Source: SKLM01 sp964421785 (GTDB taxonomy: Bacteria > Chloroflexota > Anaerolineae > B4-G1). From it: a stretch of DNA of 15,426 nucleotides. Under the pieces are notes generated by a model that ran no database searches, was not told where the DNA came from, and saw only the letters and a list, made by a program, of their open reading frames with translations. Of this stretch, positions 8,301 to 14,573 are shown in pieces. Every line of letters starts with the position of its first letter. Position 1 is the first letter of the stretch. The DNA lies in NCBI GenBank assembly GCA_964421785.1, contig CAYQZG010000093.1, positions 1 through 15,426 on the forward strand, given 5' to 3'. A program made the position numbers and the translations under genes.

Positions 8301-10162
8301 TGGGCCACTGCGACGCCGACCCCGCCCCCCTGCAGGGCGCCGAGGTGCTGATCGAGAGCGGGATGACCGAGACCATCACCGTCACCCTCCCCATCACCGC
8401 CTCACTGGAGGACTTCGAGGCCGACGACGGCGGCTACACCATCAGCGGCACCACCTCCTGGGCCTGGGGCCCGCCGACCAGCGGCCCTGCCGCCGCCCAC
8501 TCGGGCGTGAATGTATGGGCCACCAACCTGTCCGGCTTCTACAGCAACTACGAGGACGGCACCATCGCGTCACCCGCCATCGACCTCGGCGCCTTCGCCG
8601 GCCAGAGCCTGACGTTGGCGTGGTGGCAGTACTACGACGGCGAGGATTGCTGCGACACCATCAGCGTCGAGCTCAGCGACGACGGCGGCGCCACCTGGAG
8701 CGCGCCCGTCTACGGCCCCTTCGACGGCGGAGACGTGCACGAGCAGGTGTGGGAACGGCAAACGGTGACCCTGAGTCCCTCCTACGCGGTCGACGACTTC
8801 CGCGTGCGCTTCCGCTTCATCTCGGACTACTCGCTCACCTACCCCGGCTGGTACGTCGACGACGTCTCCATCGTAGGATACGACGAGGCACAGGCCGACG
8901 TGCCCGTCAGCCGGCTGCTGGAGAGCGACGAGAACGGCCGCTACGAACGCTGGATCGACGAGGCCCACAGCCCCCTGACCGTCACGGTCACCTACCCCGA
9001 CCACCAGACGAGCCAGGTCGCCGGCGTGACCGTCGCCGGCCAGGCGACGACGACAGAGGACCTCGATCTGCGCCGGCTGGAGCCGTGCATGGGCGTGTCA
9101 CCGCTTTCCATGGAGACGATCGTGGCGCCCGGTCATGCCAGCACCGTGCCGCTCACCCTGGTGAACAGCGGCGCCATGCCCAGCGCATTCAGGCTCCACG
9201 AACGCGACCGCGGCTCGACGGCGCACGCGCCGGCGCCTCCGGCAGCCGCCCACGTGACCCGCGTCGACGAGGACAAACAGAGATCCCCAGGCCGCGCGGG
9301 GATCGGCCCCGCGGATTCAGGGGGGCCTGATCCTTTCGGGTACACGTTTGTCGATTCACGCCAGCCAAGTGGCCTGGCCTTCGACTGGATCGAGATCGCC
9401 CCGCCCGCGGGTGGCAGCGGTACGCCCGTTGATCTATCGGACCTAGACGATGGCTATGCCTTCCCCATCACCATCCCGTTCCCCTTCCCCTTCTATGGCG
9501 TGGACCACACGGAGCTGGCCGTCGGCTCCAACGGCACCGTCTACTTCGAAGACGCCTACCTGGGCCTGGAAAACGTCCCGATTCCAGGCCCCAACACCTA
9601 CGAGGTCGACACCTTCATCGCCCACTTCTGGGATGACCTGGTGGTGGATGGGGACGTGTACTACCAGGAGGTCGGCGACATGCTGGTCATCGAGTACCGC
9701 GGCGTACGCCTGTACGATGGCGCCGCCTCGGGCACCTGGGAAGTGATCCTGTATGATAACGGGAACATCCTGATGCAGTACCTCGACGCTGCCGTCAGCG
9801 ATGGCTCTGGCGCGACGTTTGGGATTCAAAGAGATGAGACCACGGGGTTACAGTATGCATACGACGCTCCGGCGGTGAGCGACGGCCTGGCCGTCTGCTT
9901 CATCCATCCTGGAGAACCTCTGTGTGGTGAGGGCGATGACCTCCCCTGGCTCTCCATAGACCCCATCAGCGGCACGGTGGGCGCCGACAGCACCTTCGTC
10001 GTGGACGTCACCTTCGACACGCTGACCCACACGCTGGGCACCTACACCACCACCCTGGTTGTCAATACGGACGATCCCGTCAACGAGCGCATCGACGTCC
10101 CGGCCACAATGACCATCGGCCACTCAGCGACCTACCTGCCGCTGGTGCTGCGCAACCACTAG
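2363..10162 (+). CDS. giant secreted S8 subtilisin-like serine protease with modular C-terminal stalk
   Basis: This 2599-residue exported protease starts at an ATG with AAGGAG 6 nt upstream. Modules in order: signal peptide (about 1-29); I9-type propeptide (about 87-185); S8 catalytic domain (about 210-545) with D235 (SIDTG), H284 (DGHGSG), oxyanion-region N393 (SAGN) and S470 (GTSGASP); two carboxypeptidase-regulatory-like beta domains (about 551-720); a jelly-roll/MAM-like domain (about 731-883); a third regulatory-like domain (about 890-976). Then a block occurs twice: a DMGxSTTLP beta module, an amidotransferase-like Rossmann module (about 1073-1266 and 1702-1908), an Ig/BACON-like module, and a regulatory-like domain interrupted by a jelly roll (about 1336-1606 and 1969-2240). 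A nidogen-like beta domain (about 2320-2516) and an Ig-like module (about 2527-2588) lead to the tail YLPLVLRNH. The many cysteines near the active site (residues 272-350) suit an extracellular disulfide-bonded enzyme. Protease assignment is firm; accessory domain names are by pattern only. Confidence 0.93.
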   Translation: MRTSLLTLASLISMVILLVTPSTGDVVAAPAALQGPTTNVLPPWAQLSGLNNEPPASPPAESLRSTPGQDDPPAEIEPQVLEELAATGKTDVVVIMEEKADLSAAFKIEDWSERGRYTYNALREVANRTQAPVIQYAKEEGLTYQSFLTTNAVHVQGGDLLAVQDLASLPGVTLVRRPKIAHIHPSREESPVMPDAYGWNLDTLDPANNLYGMQAAQVWDQYSVEGDGIVVASIDTGAFFRHEALVNQYRGNLGGGAFDHNHNWYQPNLIPCGDGTYPCDADGHGSGTIGIMVGRTADFNQQIGVAPEAQWLACQGCDDPPNCTEAALTGCADWMLAPCAIGDDPGDPSCDPDMRPHVLNNSWGAPEGCDTWYQDYVRAWVSAGIFPAFSAGNTEACNSLGSPGDYPESFGTAAHDNTGRNLYAGGPSCFFPNPSCDPGAHEVAPHLNAPTFGYTTGNGPGEYYFLSGTSGASPHTAGAVALIWSANPHVVGQIDDTFTVLEQSANHMVPEGSCGKPACAGADPYPNYEYGWGYLDALAAVEHVMRFADTGILAGTVTDGASNPVSDATVQATLSPTMTWSTTSDASGDYAMAILSGTYTVDAQAYGYLPTQIANVSVISGTTTTLDIALTPADHHAVSGTVTAATGWPLYAGVDVDGYPGDPIWSDPVTGYYSVTLPEGISYTLNVSAWVDGYHVSSRDLGPLTGNETHDVELQPDLGACTAPNYRLNRTLLLSEDFDAGVPGSWTVVDHLGNGCVWRDDDPGGRGNLTGGSGIFAIADSDMCDPMNTELQTPAFDATGYTGLQIAYRNDYNDLGSTAHVDVYDGDTWTTIDDLSGVSSRGPETRVVNTAAGAGSAHARISWHYAAGYDWWWEVDEIRIYGTTCTPQAGGLVVGNVYDQRTNAPLVGAAVSNEDGLLAISEATPDDPAVDDGFYTVFSLQGSKILTATMANYGADTDSVNVVRNAAVWHDFDLPAGWLSHTPPALEATLDMGLSTTLPLTMSNPGSATVAFEFVEKDKGFEPDHLPGVKIADYQAPKLEAGETASTYAGQHLISRESRSYQPSEDAHIRSVSVDVLLVAAADVTQIKSMLEAYPDISAVDTFDANLTTPSLGQLLPYDTLIVMSDAPFANPTAMGDVLADYVDAGGTVIQSVPTFHDTGQGWALEGRFVDEGYSPFIGSGEWFTWAGLGSFDATHPIMQGVTAASDQLRQMVDLTDGADLVAEWTDDAFVATKGQVVALNAFLSDGYSWTGDVDLIVHNSIIWLQAADDVAWLSEDPTSGEVAAGDQQVVSTIFDAGASSVGQPGQYRGLLWVDADSPYEAPNIPVTMTVNAPATWGKLEGTVTGLGHCDADPAPLQGAEVLIESGMTETITVTLPITASLEDFEADDGGYTISGTTSWAWGPPTSGPAAAHSGVNVWATNLSGFYSNYEDGTIASPAIDLGAFAGQSLTLAWWQYYDGEDCCDTISVELSDDGGATWSAPVYGPFDGGDVHEQVWERQTVTLSPSYAVDDFRVRFRFISDYSLTYPGWYVDDVSIVGYDEAQADVPVSRLLESDENGRYERWIDEAHSPLTVTVTYPDHQTSQVAGVTVAGQATTTHNVSLRLLEPCVDVTPTSLSATIDMGASTTLPMSIGNQGAASFEFALWELGYGFEPAGGPLVIDVPAGEPTSVGEAASHRPAGEDAATRRRYTIEGPHLLAGPAIDVLLVHADLYPTQLKAFLEGYPDISTADTWNASVDGGSIPAPSDLLPYDVVIAWNNAVWADPDLIGDVLADYHDAGGNVILAVDAWSAGDFRTGGRFIDEAYTPFLSLGGAVFNDVTLGWYDAGHPLMDGIATSAAHFHNQVALSSAAVPVAAWDDGMPFVATKMTGDHAAVGINTYYGDGDVSWTTDAPLIVHNAIVYLVSGSGEVAWLSENPATGTVPADGGLVPVDVTLDAAQVAQPGQYHAKLNVNNHIVIPVTMTVNAPATWGKLEGTVTGLGHCDADPAPLQGAEVLIESGMTETITVTLPITASLEDFEADDGGYTISGTTSWAWGPPTSGPAAAHSGVNVWATNLSGFYSNYEDGTIASPAIDLGAFAGQSLTLAWWQYYDGEDCCDTISVELSDDGGATWSAPVYGPFDGGDVHEQVWERQTVTLSPSYAVDDFRVRFRFISDYSLTYPGWYVDDVSIVGYDEAQADVPVSRLLESDENGRYERWIDEAHSPLTVTVTYPDHQTSQVAGVTVAGQATTTEDLDLRRLEPCMGVSPLSMETIVAPGHASTVPLTLVNSGAMPSAFRLHERDRGSTAHAPAPPAAAHVTRVDEDKQRSPGRAGIGPADSGGPDPFGYTFVDSRQPSGLAFDWIEIAPPAGGSGTPVDLSDLDDGYAFPITIPFPFPFYGVDHTELAVGSNGTVYFEDAYLGLENVPIPGPNTYEVDTFIAHFWDDLVVDGDVYYQEVGDMLVIEYRGVRLYDGAASGTWEVILYDNGNILMQYLDAAVSDGSGATFGIQRDETTGLQYAYDAPAVSDGLAVCFIHPGEPLCGEGDDLPWLSIDPISGTVGADSTFVVDVTFDTLTHTLGTYTTTLVVNTDDPVNERIDVPATMTIGHSATYLPLVLRNH
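6334..7155 (+). repeat. 822-bp direct repeat, copy 1 (in frame within the protease)
   Basis: This segment matches 8233-9054 without any difference I could find, at an offset of 1899 bp (a multiple of 3). Translations agree over the whole length in two reading frames, which supports near-perfect DNA identity. It encodes about residues 1325-1597: a regulatory-like beta domain with an inserted jelly roll. Identity begins at CATCCCGGTGACG and ends at GGCGACGACGAC; both flanks diverge abruptly. Confidence 0.93.
8233..9054 (+). repeat. 822-bp direct repeat, copy 2 (in frame within the protease)
   Basis: Second copy of the segment at 6334-7155, encoding about residues 1958-2230. It sits in the second of two tandem 1.9-kb module blocks. 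The amidotransferase-like modules just upstream in the two blocks are only moderately similar (for example YPDISAVDTFDA versus YPDISTADTWNA). The identity of this part therefore points to recent homogenisation, recent copying, or an assembly artefact. Confidence 0.93.
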
Positions 10163-10173
10163 CGCAATACGAC

Positions 10174-10278
10174 AGACCCTAAGGGTTTCATATAATCAAG
10201 GTTCGACTTAATATTCGTTGACACAGAATGCGTTTTCACCAAGAAAATGAAGGCTTGTATCAAAAACCCTTAGGGTCT
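10174..10278. repeat. 105-bp AT-rich segment with perfect 15-bp inverted ends
   Basis: AGACCCTAAGGGTTT (10174-10188) is the exact reverse complement of AAACCCTTAGGGTCT (10264-10278). The 75 bp between them are roughly one-third G+C by hand count, far below the surroundings. Each arm is itself palindromic: ACCCT-A-AGGGT at 10176-10186 and ACCCT-T-AGGGT at 10266-10276. No target-site duplication is seen. It may be a MITE-like element, a paired operator for the downstream restriction-modification operon, or a long-loop 3'-end structure for the protease mRNA. Confidence 0.7.
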
Positions 10279-10322
10279 CGGCGACCGGTGTCTGTATCTG
10301 GAACCTCGCACCGTCCCGTCAT

Positions 10323-10351
10323 TTGCCAGATCGGGCCAAGAGGCCTATACT
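10323..10351 (+). promoter_or_regulatory. predicted sigma70-type promoter of the RadC_N/methyltransferase operon
   Basis: TTGCCA (10323-10328) and TATACT (10346-10351) are separated by 17 bp. They lie about 58 nt upstream of the ATG at 10409, which has its own AGGAGG at 10398-10403. The promoter lies just downstream of the 15-bp inverted-repeat pair, so those palindromes are placed to influence it. Confidence 0.6.
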
Positions 10352-10408
10352 AGAAGCAACGAGACAGGAAGCCACATTCCAACCAACACTCCCCAACAGG
10401 AGGCCCGG

Positions 10409-10705
10409 ATGACGACCTGGTCCCACCCTGGCGGCAAGCTGCGCGAGCTGGGCGCCGACGCGCTGACCGACGCCGAGCTCCTGGCCATCCTCATCTCCAC
10501 AGGCATCCGGGGCAAACCCGCCCTGGCCATCGCCGAGGAGGTGGTCGAGCACTTCGGCTCCCTCACCGAGATGTCGAACGTGCCGCTGGAGCAGTTCCTG
10601 GAGATCAAGGGGCTCTCCGACGTCAAGATCATCCGCATCGCCGCCGCCTTCGAGATCGCCCGGCGGCTGACCAGAAAGGCCTCCACCGATGACCAAGCAG
10701 AGTAA
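10409..10705 (+). CDS. RadC N-terminal (UPF0758) helix-hairpin-helix domain protein, lacking the JAB/MPN domain
   Basis: This 98-residue protein matches the N-terminal part of RadC-family proteins: KLRELGADALTDAELLAILI (residues 10-29), a TGIRGKPALAIAEEVVE stretch, then FGSL and an HhH-like EIKGLSDVKIIRIAAAFEIA region (about 63-82 onward). In full RadC (about 220 residues) a metal-binding JAB/MPN domain with an HxH...D signature follows. None is present here, and no remnant follows, because the next gene starts before this one ends. The ATG has AGGAGG 5 nt upstream. It overlaps the methyltransferase gene by 17 bp (10689-10705), so the two are very probably co-transcribed. I infer a DNA-binding accessory role for the modification enzyme. 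Despite its name, RadC is not an established repair enzyme, so no repair role is claimed. Confidence 0.82.
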   Translation: MTTWSHPGGKLRELGADALTDAELLAILISTGIRGKPALAIAEEVVEHFGSLTEMSNVPLEQFLEIKGLSDVKIIRIAAAFEIARRLTRKASTDDQAE

Positions 10706-13700
10706 GCTATCCGAGAAGGGCACGCGCATGCCGGATATCCGCCAGGCTGAGTGGGAACAGGTCGTCCCCGCTTATCTGGCGTCGGTGGCATCGCAACAGA
10801 GCGAGTCCGCCAAGTCGCACCGCTTCGCCGCGTTTCTCAACGACCTGTTCGGCGTGCAGCCCGGCTTCATCGAGGACTACGTCGCTGGCGTCGAGAAGTA
10901 TGTCAAGACCAAGCAGAAGGACCGCGTGCTACGGGGGAAGGTGGACAACCTCTTCGGCAACCTGGTCATCGAGTTCGAGCGGAACCTGGATACGATGCGG
11001 GTCGAGGCCGAGGAGCAGCTGCGGCGGTACATCGCCTGCCTCTGGTCGCAGGAGAGCGAGCGAAAACCTTACCTGGGTATCGCCGCCGACGGCGTCCAGT
11101 TCGTCGTCTACTCGCCGACGATGGAGGATCCAACGCAAGAGACGCTCCAGCCCAAAGAGATCCAGCTGGGGGTCGTGGAGGAGGTCGATCTCTCGGCCCT
11201 GGAGCCGCCGGAGGTCTACTACTGGCTGGATCGCTACTTCCTGCGCCAGGAGCTGCTGGCCCCCACCTCCGAGGCCATCGTGCAGGACTTCGGGCTGCGC
11301 AGCCACGCCTTCCGCGCGGCGAGCCAGACGCTGCTGGCCCGCTGGCGCGCGCTGGAGGGGGAGCCGGTCTTCGACGTGGTCTACGACAACTGGGCCAAGT
11401 ACCTGCTCATCGTCTACGGGGCGTCGGTGGCCGACGGGACGCTCTTCATCCGGCACACGTACCTCTCGGCTCTGGCCAAGCTCATGGCCTGGCGCCGCCT
11501 GACCGGGGAGCGAGAGGCGGATGACGAGCAGATCCTCTCGCTGCTGGAGGGCCGCTTCTTCAAGGAGCACGGCATCGAGAACTTCCTGGAGGAGGACTTC
11601 TTCTCCTGGGTGGCGCGTGAGCGCGCCGAGGAGGCCGGCGTGGAGACGGCGCGGCGGCTCCTGAGCCTGCTTCAGAACTACAACCTGCGCGAGCTTTCCG
11701 AGGACGTGCTGAAGTCGCTCTACCAGGAGCTGGTGGACCCTGAGACCCGCCACGATCTCGGCGAGTACTATACCCCCGATTGGCTGGCTCATCGTATGGT
11801 ACTGCGGATCCTGGCAGAAGGCCCGCGCCGCTCCCTCCTGGATCCTTCCTGTGGGTCGGGGACGTTCCTGTATCAGGCCGTGCGGGAGAAGCGGGCGCGC
11901 CTGGGAGACACGCGCCGGACGCTGGCCCACGTGCTCGACGCCGTGGTGGGCGTCGATGTCCACCCGCTGGCGGTCACCGTGGCCAAGACGAACTACATCC
12001 TGGCCCTAGGCGACCTGCTCAGGAGGAGGCGGGGCAAGATCAGCATCCCCGTCTATCTGGCGGACGCCATCAATCTGCCGCAGCGCTGGGCGGAGACCGA
12101 GAGGGCCGACTATGAGGTGGAGCTCGACGGCCAGACCATCTACCTCCCGCAGGCGCTGCTGGAGAACCCGGATCTTTATGACGACACCATCGAGGCCGCC
12201 AAGGGGTTCGCCACACAGAGCGCGGGTGAGCAGACGGACCGGGAGCAGTTCATCAGCTACTTGAGAGCACAGCACGCGCATCTGCTGGATGACGGGGCGC
12301 CGGCGCAGAAGGTGTTCGTCATCGCCGAAGCCCTGAGGCGGCTGATCGAGGCGGGCCGGGACACCATCTGGGCCTTCGTGCTGAAGAACATCTACAAGCC
12401 ACTCTTCCTGAAGGGGAACTTCGACGTGGTGGTCGGCAACCCGCCCTGGCTCTCCTTCCGCTACGCTGAACCGGCGTACCAGGAGTTCCTGAAGCGGCAG
12501 ATCACGGAGCACTACAACCTGCTCTCCGGGCGGGGCGAGCTGATCACGCACCTGGAACTGGCGACGCTCTTCCTGGTCCGCGGGGCCGACCTCTACCTCA
12601 AGGAGGGTGGTCTGGTGGCCTTCGTCCTGCCACACAGCATCTTCTCCGCCGACCAGCACGACGCGCTGCGGCGGGGCGATTTCCGAGGCGTTGCGCTGGA
12701 CTTCGAGGAGGTCTGGGACCTGGAGGACGTGGAGCCGCTCTTCAACGTGCCGTCGTGCGTGCTCTTTGGGCGGAAGGGGCAGCGCCCTGAGCCAGGCGAG
12801 GAAGAGGAACCGGAGGTGTCTTCCATCCCCGGCGAGGTGTTGAGCGGCACGCTGGAACGAAAGAACGCAGCATTGGAGGAGGCAGACGAAAGCCTGACAG
12901 TCGAGGAGGAGACGTTCTACCTCAGCCAGATCGGGGAACGCTCCTTCTGGTCGGCCACCGCGAGCGTGCAGGCGGAAGCGGCCAGTCCGTACAAGGAACT
13001 GTTCAAGAACGGCGCCACGATCTACCCTCGTGCCTTCTGGTTCGTGCAGGTGAAGTCGTCACCTTTGGGCTTCGATCCGACGCTACCGCCGTTGGAGAGC
13101 GGCGAGCGGGCCCGGCGGTACGCCAAGGGGAAGTGGAAGGGGATGGTGCTGAGGGGGAACGTGGAGCGGCGCTTCCTCTACGCCACGCTGCTCTCCACCG
13201 ACCTGCTGCCCTTCGGCCATCTCGACTACCGCCCCGTGGTGCTCCCGATCGAGCCCGCCGGCGAGGAGTATGGCCTGATAACCGGTCCAGAGGCGCGCCG
13301 GAGGGGCTACATCCACCTGGCCCAATGGCTGGAGACCGCGCAGGCGGAGTGGGAGGAACGACGCGGATCCAAGGCCGGTCGGATGGACGTCGTGGAGTAC
13401 TTGGACTACCAGGGGAAGCTCACGTCTCAGAATCCACAGGCGAAGTACCGGGTTCTCTACGCAGCGTCCGCCACCTATCTCTGCGCATGTCTGGTCGAAG
13501 AAGAGGCCATTGCCTTTCACGTCGGCGGACAAGAGATGCGAGCCGCCGGTTTCGCCGTGGACCACAAATCATATCAGTTCGAGACAGACAAGGAACGTGA
13601 GGCCCATTACGTGGTAGCAGCGCTCAACGCGCCCACGGTGGACGAACTGGTGAAGCCTATGCAAAGCCGAGGTCAATACGGGGCTCGTGACATCCACAAG

Positions 13701-13928
13701 AAGGTTCTCGAGCTGCCCATCCCGCGCTTCGATCCCTCACAGGAGGTCCACAAGGAGTTGGCCGCCCTGGGCCGCGAATGCGCGCAGAAGGCCAGCGATT
13801 GGATCGAGGCTGGCGGGCCGGGGAACGTGCGCAGCATCGGCAAGCTGCGCTCCATGGTGCGCGACCTGCTGGAGGAGGAGCTGGCCGAGATCGACGAGTG
13901 GGTCAAGCCGCTGCTCGCGGTTGAGTAG
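10689..13928 (+). CDS. type IIG-like restriction-modification enzyme (N6-adenine DNA methyltransferase with nuclease-like N-terminus)
   Basis: This 1079-residue protein has an N-terminal nuclease-like region (about 40-145) with D86 (GKVDNLFG) and E95-F-E97 (LVIEFERNL), resembling a PD-(D/E)XK site with Glu in place of the usual Lys. A helical linker follows (about 180-350). The methyltransferase core has motif X-like GEYYTPDW (358-365), motif I DPSCGSGTF (385-393) for S-adenosylmethionine binding, and motif IV NPPW (584-587), typical of N6-adenine enzymes. The C-terminal part (about 740-1020) is a likely target-recognition region, with GARDIHKKVLELPIPRFD (998-1015). No helicase motifs and no separate specificity gene are seen, which argues for a single-chain type IIG enzyme. 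The ATG at 10728 (M14) has a better Shine-Dalgarno (GAGAAGGG, 7 nt spacing) and may be the true start. If the nuclease site is inactive, this is an orphan methyltransferase. Confidence 0.88.
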   Translation: MTKQSKLSEKGTRMPDIRQAEWEQVVPAYLASVASQQSESAKSHRFAAFLNDLFGVQPGFIEDYVAGVEKYVKTKQKDRVLRGKVDNLFGNLVIEFERNLDTMRVEAEEQLRRYIACLWSQESERKPYLGIAADGVQFVVYSPTMEDPTQETLQPKEIQLGVVEEVDLSALEPPEVYYWLDRYFLRQELLAPTSEAIVQDFGLRSHAFRAASQTLLARWRALEGEPVFDVVYDNWAKYLLIVYGASVADGTLFIRHTYLSALAKLMAWRRLTGEREADDEQILSLLEGRFFKEHGIENFLEEDFFSWVARERAEEAGVETARRLLSLLQNYNLRELSEDVLKSLYQELVDPETRHDLGEYYTPDWLAHRMVLRILAEGPRRSLLDPSCGSGTFLYQAVREKRARLGDTRRTLAHVLDAVVGVDVHPLAVTVAKTNYILALGDLLRRRRGKISIPVYLADAINLPQRWAETERADYEVELDGQTIYLPQALLENPDLYDDTIEAAKGFATQSAGEQTDREQFISYLRAQHAHLLDDGAPAQKVFVIAEALRRLIEAGRDTIWAFVLKNIYKPLFLKGNFDVVVGNPPWLSFRYAEPAYQEFLKRQITEHYNLLSGRGELITHLELATLFLVRGADLYLKEGGLVAFVLPHSIFSADQHDALRRGDFRGVALDFEEVWDLEDVEPLFNVPSCVLFGRKGQRPEPGEEEEPEVSSIPGEVLSGTLERKNAALEEADESLTVEEETFYLSQIGERSFWSATASVQAEAASPYKELFKNGATIYPRAFWFVQVKSSPLGFDPTLPPLESGERARRYAKGKWKGMVLRGNVERRFLYATLLSTDLLPFGHLDYRPVVLPIEPAGEEYGLITGPEARRRGYIHLAQWLETAQAEWEERRGSKAGRMDVVEYLDYQGKLTSQNPQAKYRVLYAASATYLCACLVEEEAIAFHVGGQEMRAAGFAVDHKSYQFETDKEREAHYVVAALNAPTVDELVKPMQSRGQYGARDIHKKVLELPIPRFDPSQEVHKELAALGRECAQKASDWIEAGGPGNVRSIGKLRSMVRDLLEEELAEIDEWVKPLLAVE

Positions 13929-14197
13929 TAGCGACGGACTAGCTCGGATGTCAGAAAACCACGCTGATGACCGTTGAACGACCCGATGGTAGAGGATTGT
14001 CACCATGCCCAGCTTTCCAGCCCTCCAACGCTCCTCCTTGATGCAGTTAGGCAGCACATACCTGTTTCCGTGTCGCGGATGGCGATTCGTGCAGTACGCT
14101 TCACGTATGGCTCCCCGAAAGCATACCCGCCTCGGGAGCCAGCTAGAGCGCAAGACAGAACGGGTTTACTGATCGAGGACCTGGAGAGCGTGCAAGA
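13929..14197. other. intergenic tract after the methyltransferase; one hairpin, no clear terminator
   Basis: Two tandem stop codons (TAG TAG, 13926-13931) end the methyltransferase. A hairpin GGCTCCC (14109-14115) / GGGAGCC (14134-14140) has an 18-nt loop and no T-run after it. Several overlapping ORFs on both strands here have no recognisable protein. The tract looks like decayed or non-coding sequence leading into the phosphotransferase relic. Confidence 0.4.
14005..14172 (+). CDS. doubtful small basic protein, 55 residues
   Basis: An ATG at 14005 with GAGGA (13992-13996) 8 nt upstream opens a 55-codon frame ending at TGA 14170-14172. The product begins MPSFPALQRSS, has a short aromatic stretch (TYLFPCRGWRFVQY) and a strongly basic C-terminal half (MAPRKHTRLGSQLERKTERVY region). 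I recognise no family. The ribosome-binding site is its only positive evidence. It may be a chance ORF or a gene remnant. Confidence 0.22.
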   Translation: MPSFPALQRSSLMQLGSTYLFPCRGWRFVQYASRMAPRKHTRLGSQLERKTERVY

Positions 14198-14573
14198 ATG
14201 GTCGATAGTCAACAGGCCCAAACATTTCTGACCAGCCACCTGGGTGTTGATGCCTCAGAGATTGTCATGATAGGGGAGGGAGCCTGGTCTCGGTGCTTTG
14301 GCTTTGCATGGTGGTCATCTCTATGATCTGGCGCTGTTCGAATTCTGGGCCCCCTGGTATCCTCAGTTGGACATGGAGCACTTGAGATCGATGATTGAGC
14401 AGCGATGGGCAGAGAAGGGATACCGACCAGAAAACAAAGATTCCAGGCTCATGGCGTGCTATCTGCATATTGGGCTTGAGCATCTGGCGTATCACGCTCA
14501 TCTCGAGAATTGGACGTTTCTGCTGGCAATAGCTAAACGTATGCGAGCATTAGTCACTGAGAAACCCATTTGA
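14198..14573 (+). pseudogene. aminoglycoside/hygromycin phosphotransferase-like gene with catalytic core deleted
   Basis: Two fragments of one kinase-fold family are joined out of frame. From the ATG at 14198 the frame encodes the family N-terminus with the glycine-rich loop IGEGAWSRCFGF, then runs to a TGA at about 14324. In another frame, from about 14304 to the stop at 14571-14573, lies the family C-terminus: GGHLYDLALFEFWAPWYP, then ACYLHIGLEHLAYHAHLENW. Intact relatives are about 300 residues. Here roughly 170-180 middle residues are gone, including the catalytic HxDxxxxN and metal-binding DFG/DWG motifs. The junction near 14300-14312 suggests one internal deletion that also shifted the frame. 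The gene cannot make an active phosphotransferase. Family assignment is from remembered motif patterns; the intact substrate is unknown. Confidence 0.7.

Noticed and set aside
10218..10245. TTGACA within the AT-rich core as a promoter
   Set aside because: No -10-like hexamer occurs 16-18 bp downstream; TTGCCA/TATACT at 10323-10351 is better.
10409..10705. Truncated radC pseudogene
   Set aside because: The frame is intact with a strong ribosome-binding site and a stop that overlaps the next gene, and no JAB-domain remnant follows, so a functional short gene is more likely.
10929..11963. 344-codon minus-strand ORF opposite the methyltransferase
   Set aside because: It lies antisense to a gene with clear conserved motifs, has no recognisable family, and matches GC-driven antisense openness.
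14000..14239. Minus-strand 79-codon ORF and plus-strand 85-codon ORF from 13974
   Set aside because: Neither has a recognisable family; both overlap other candidates in a decayed tract.
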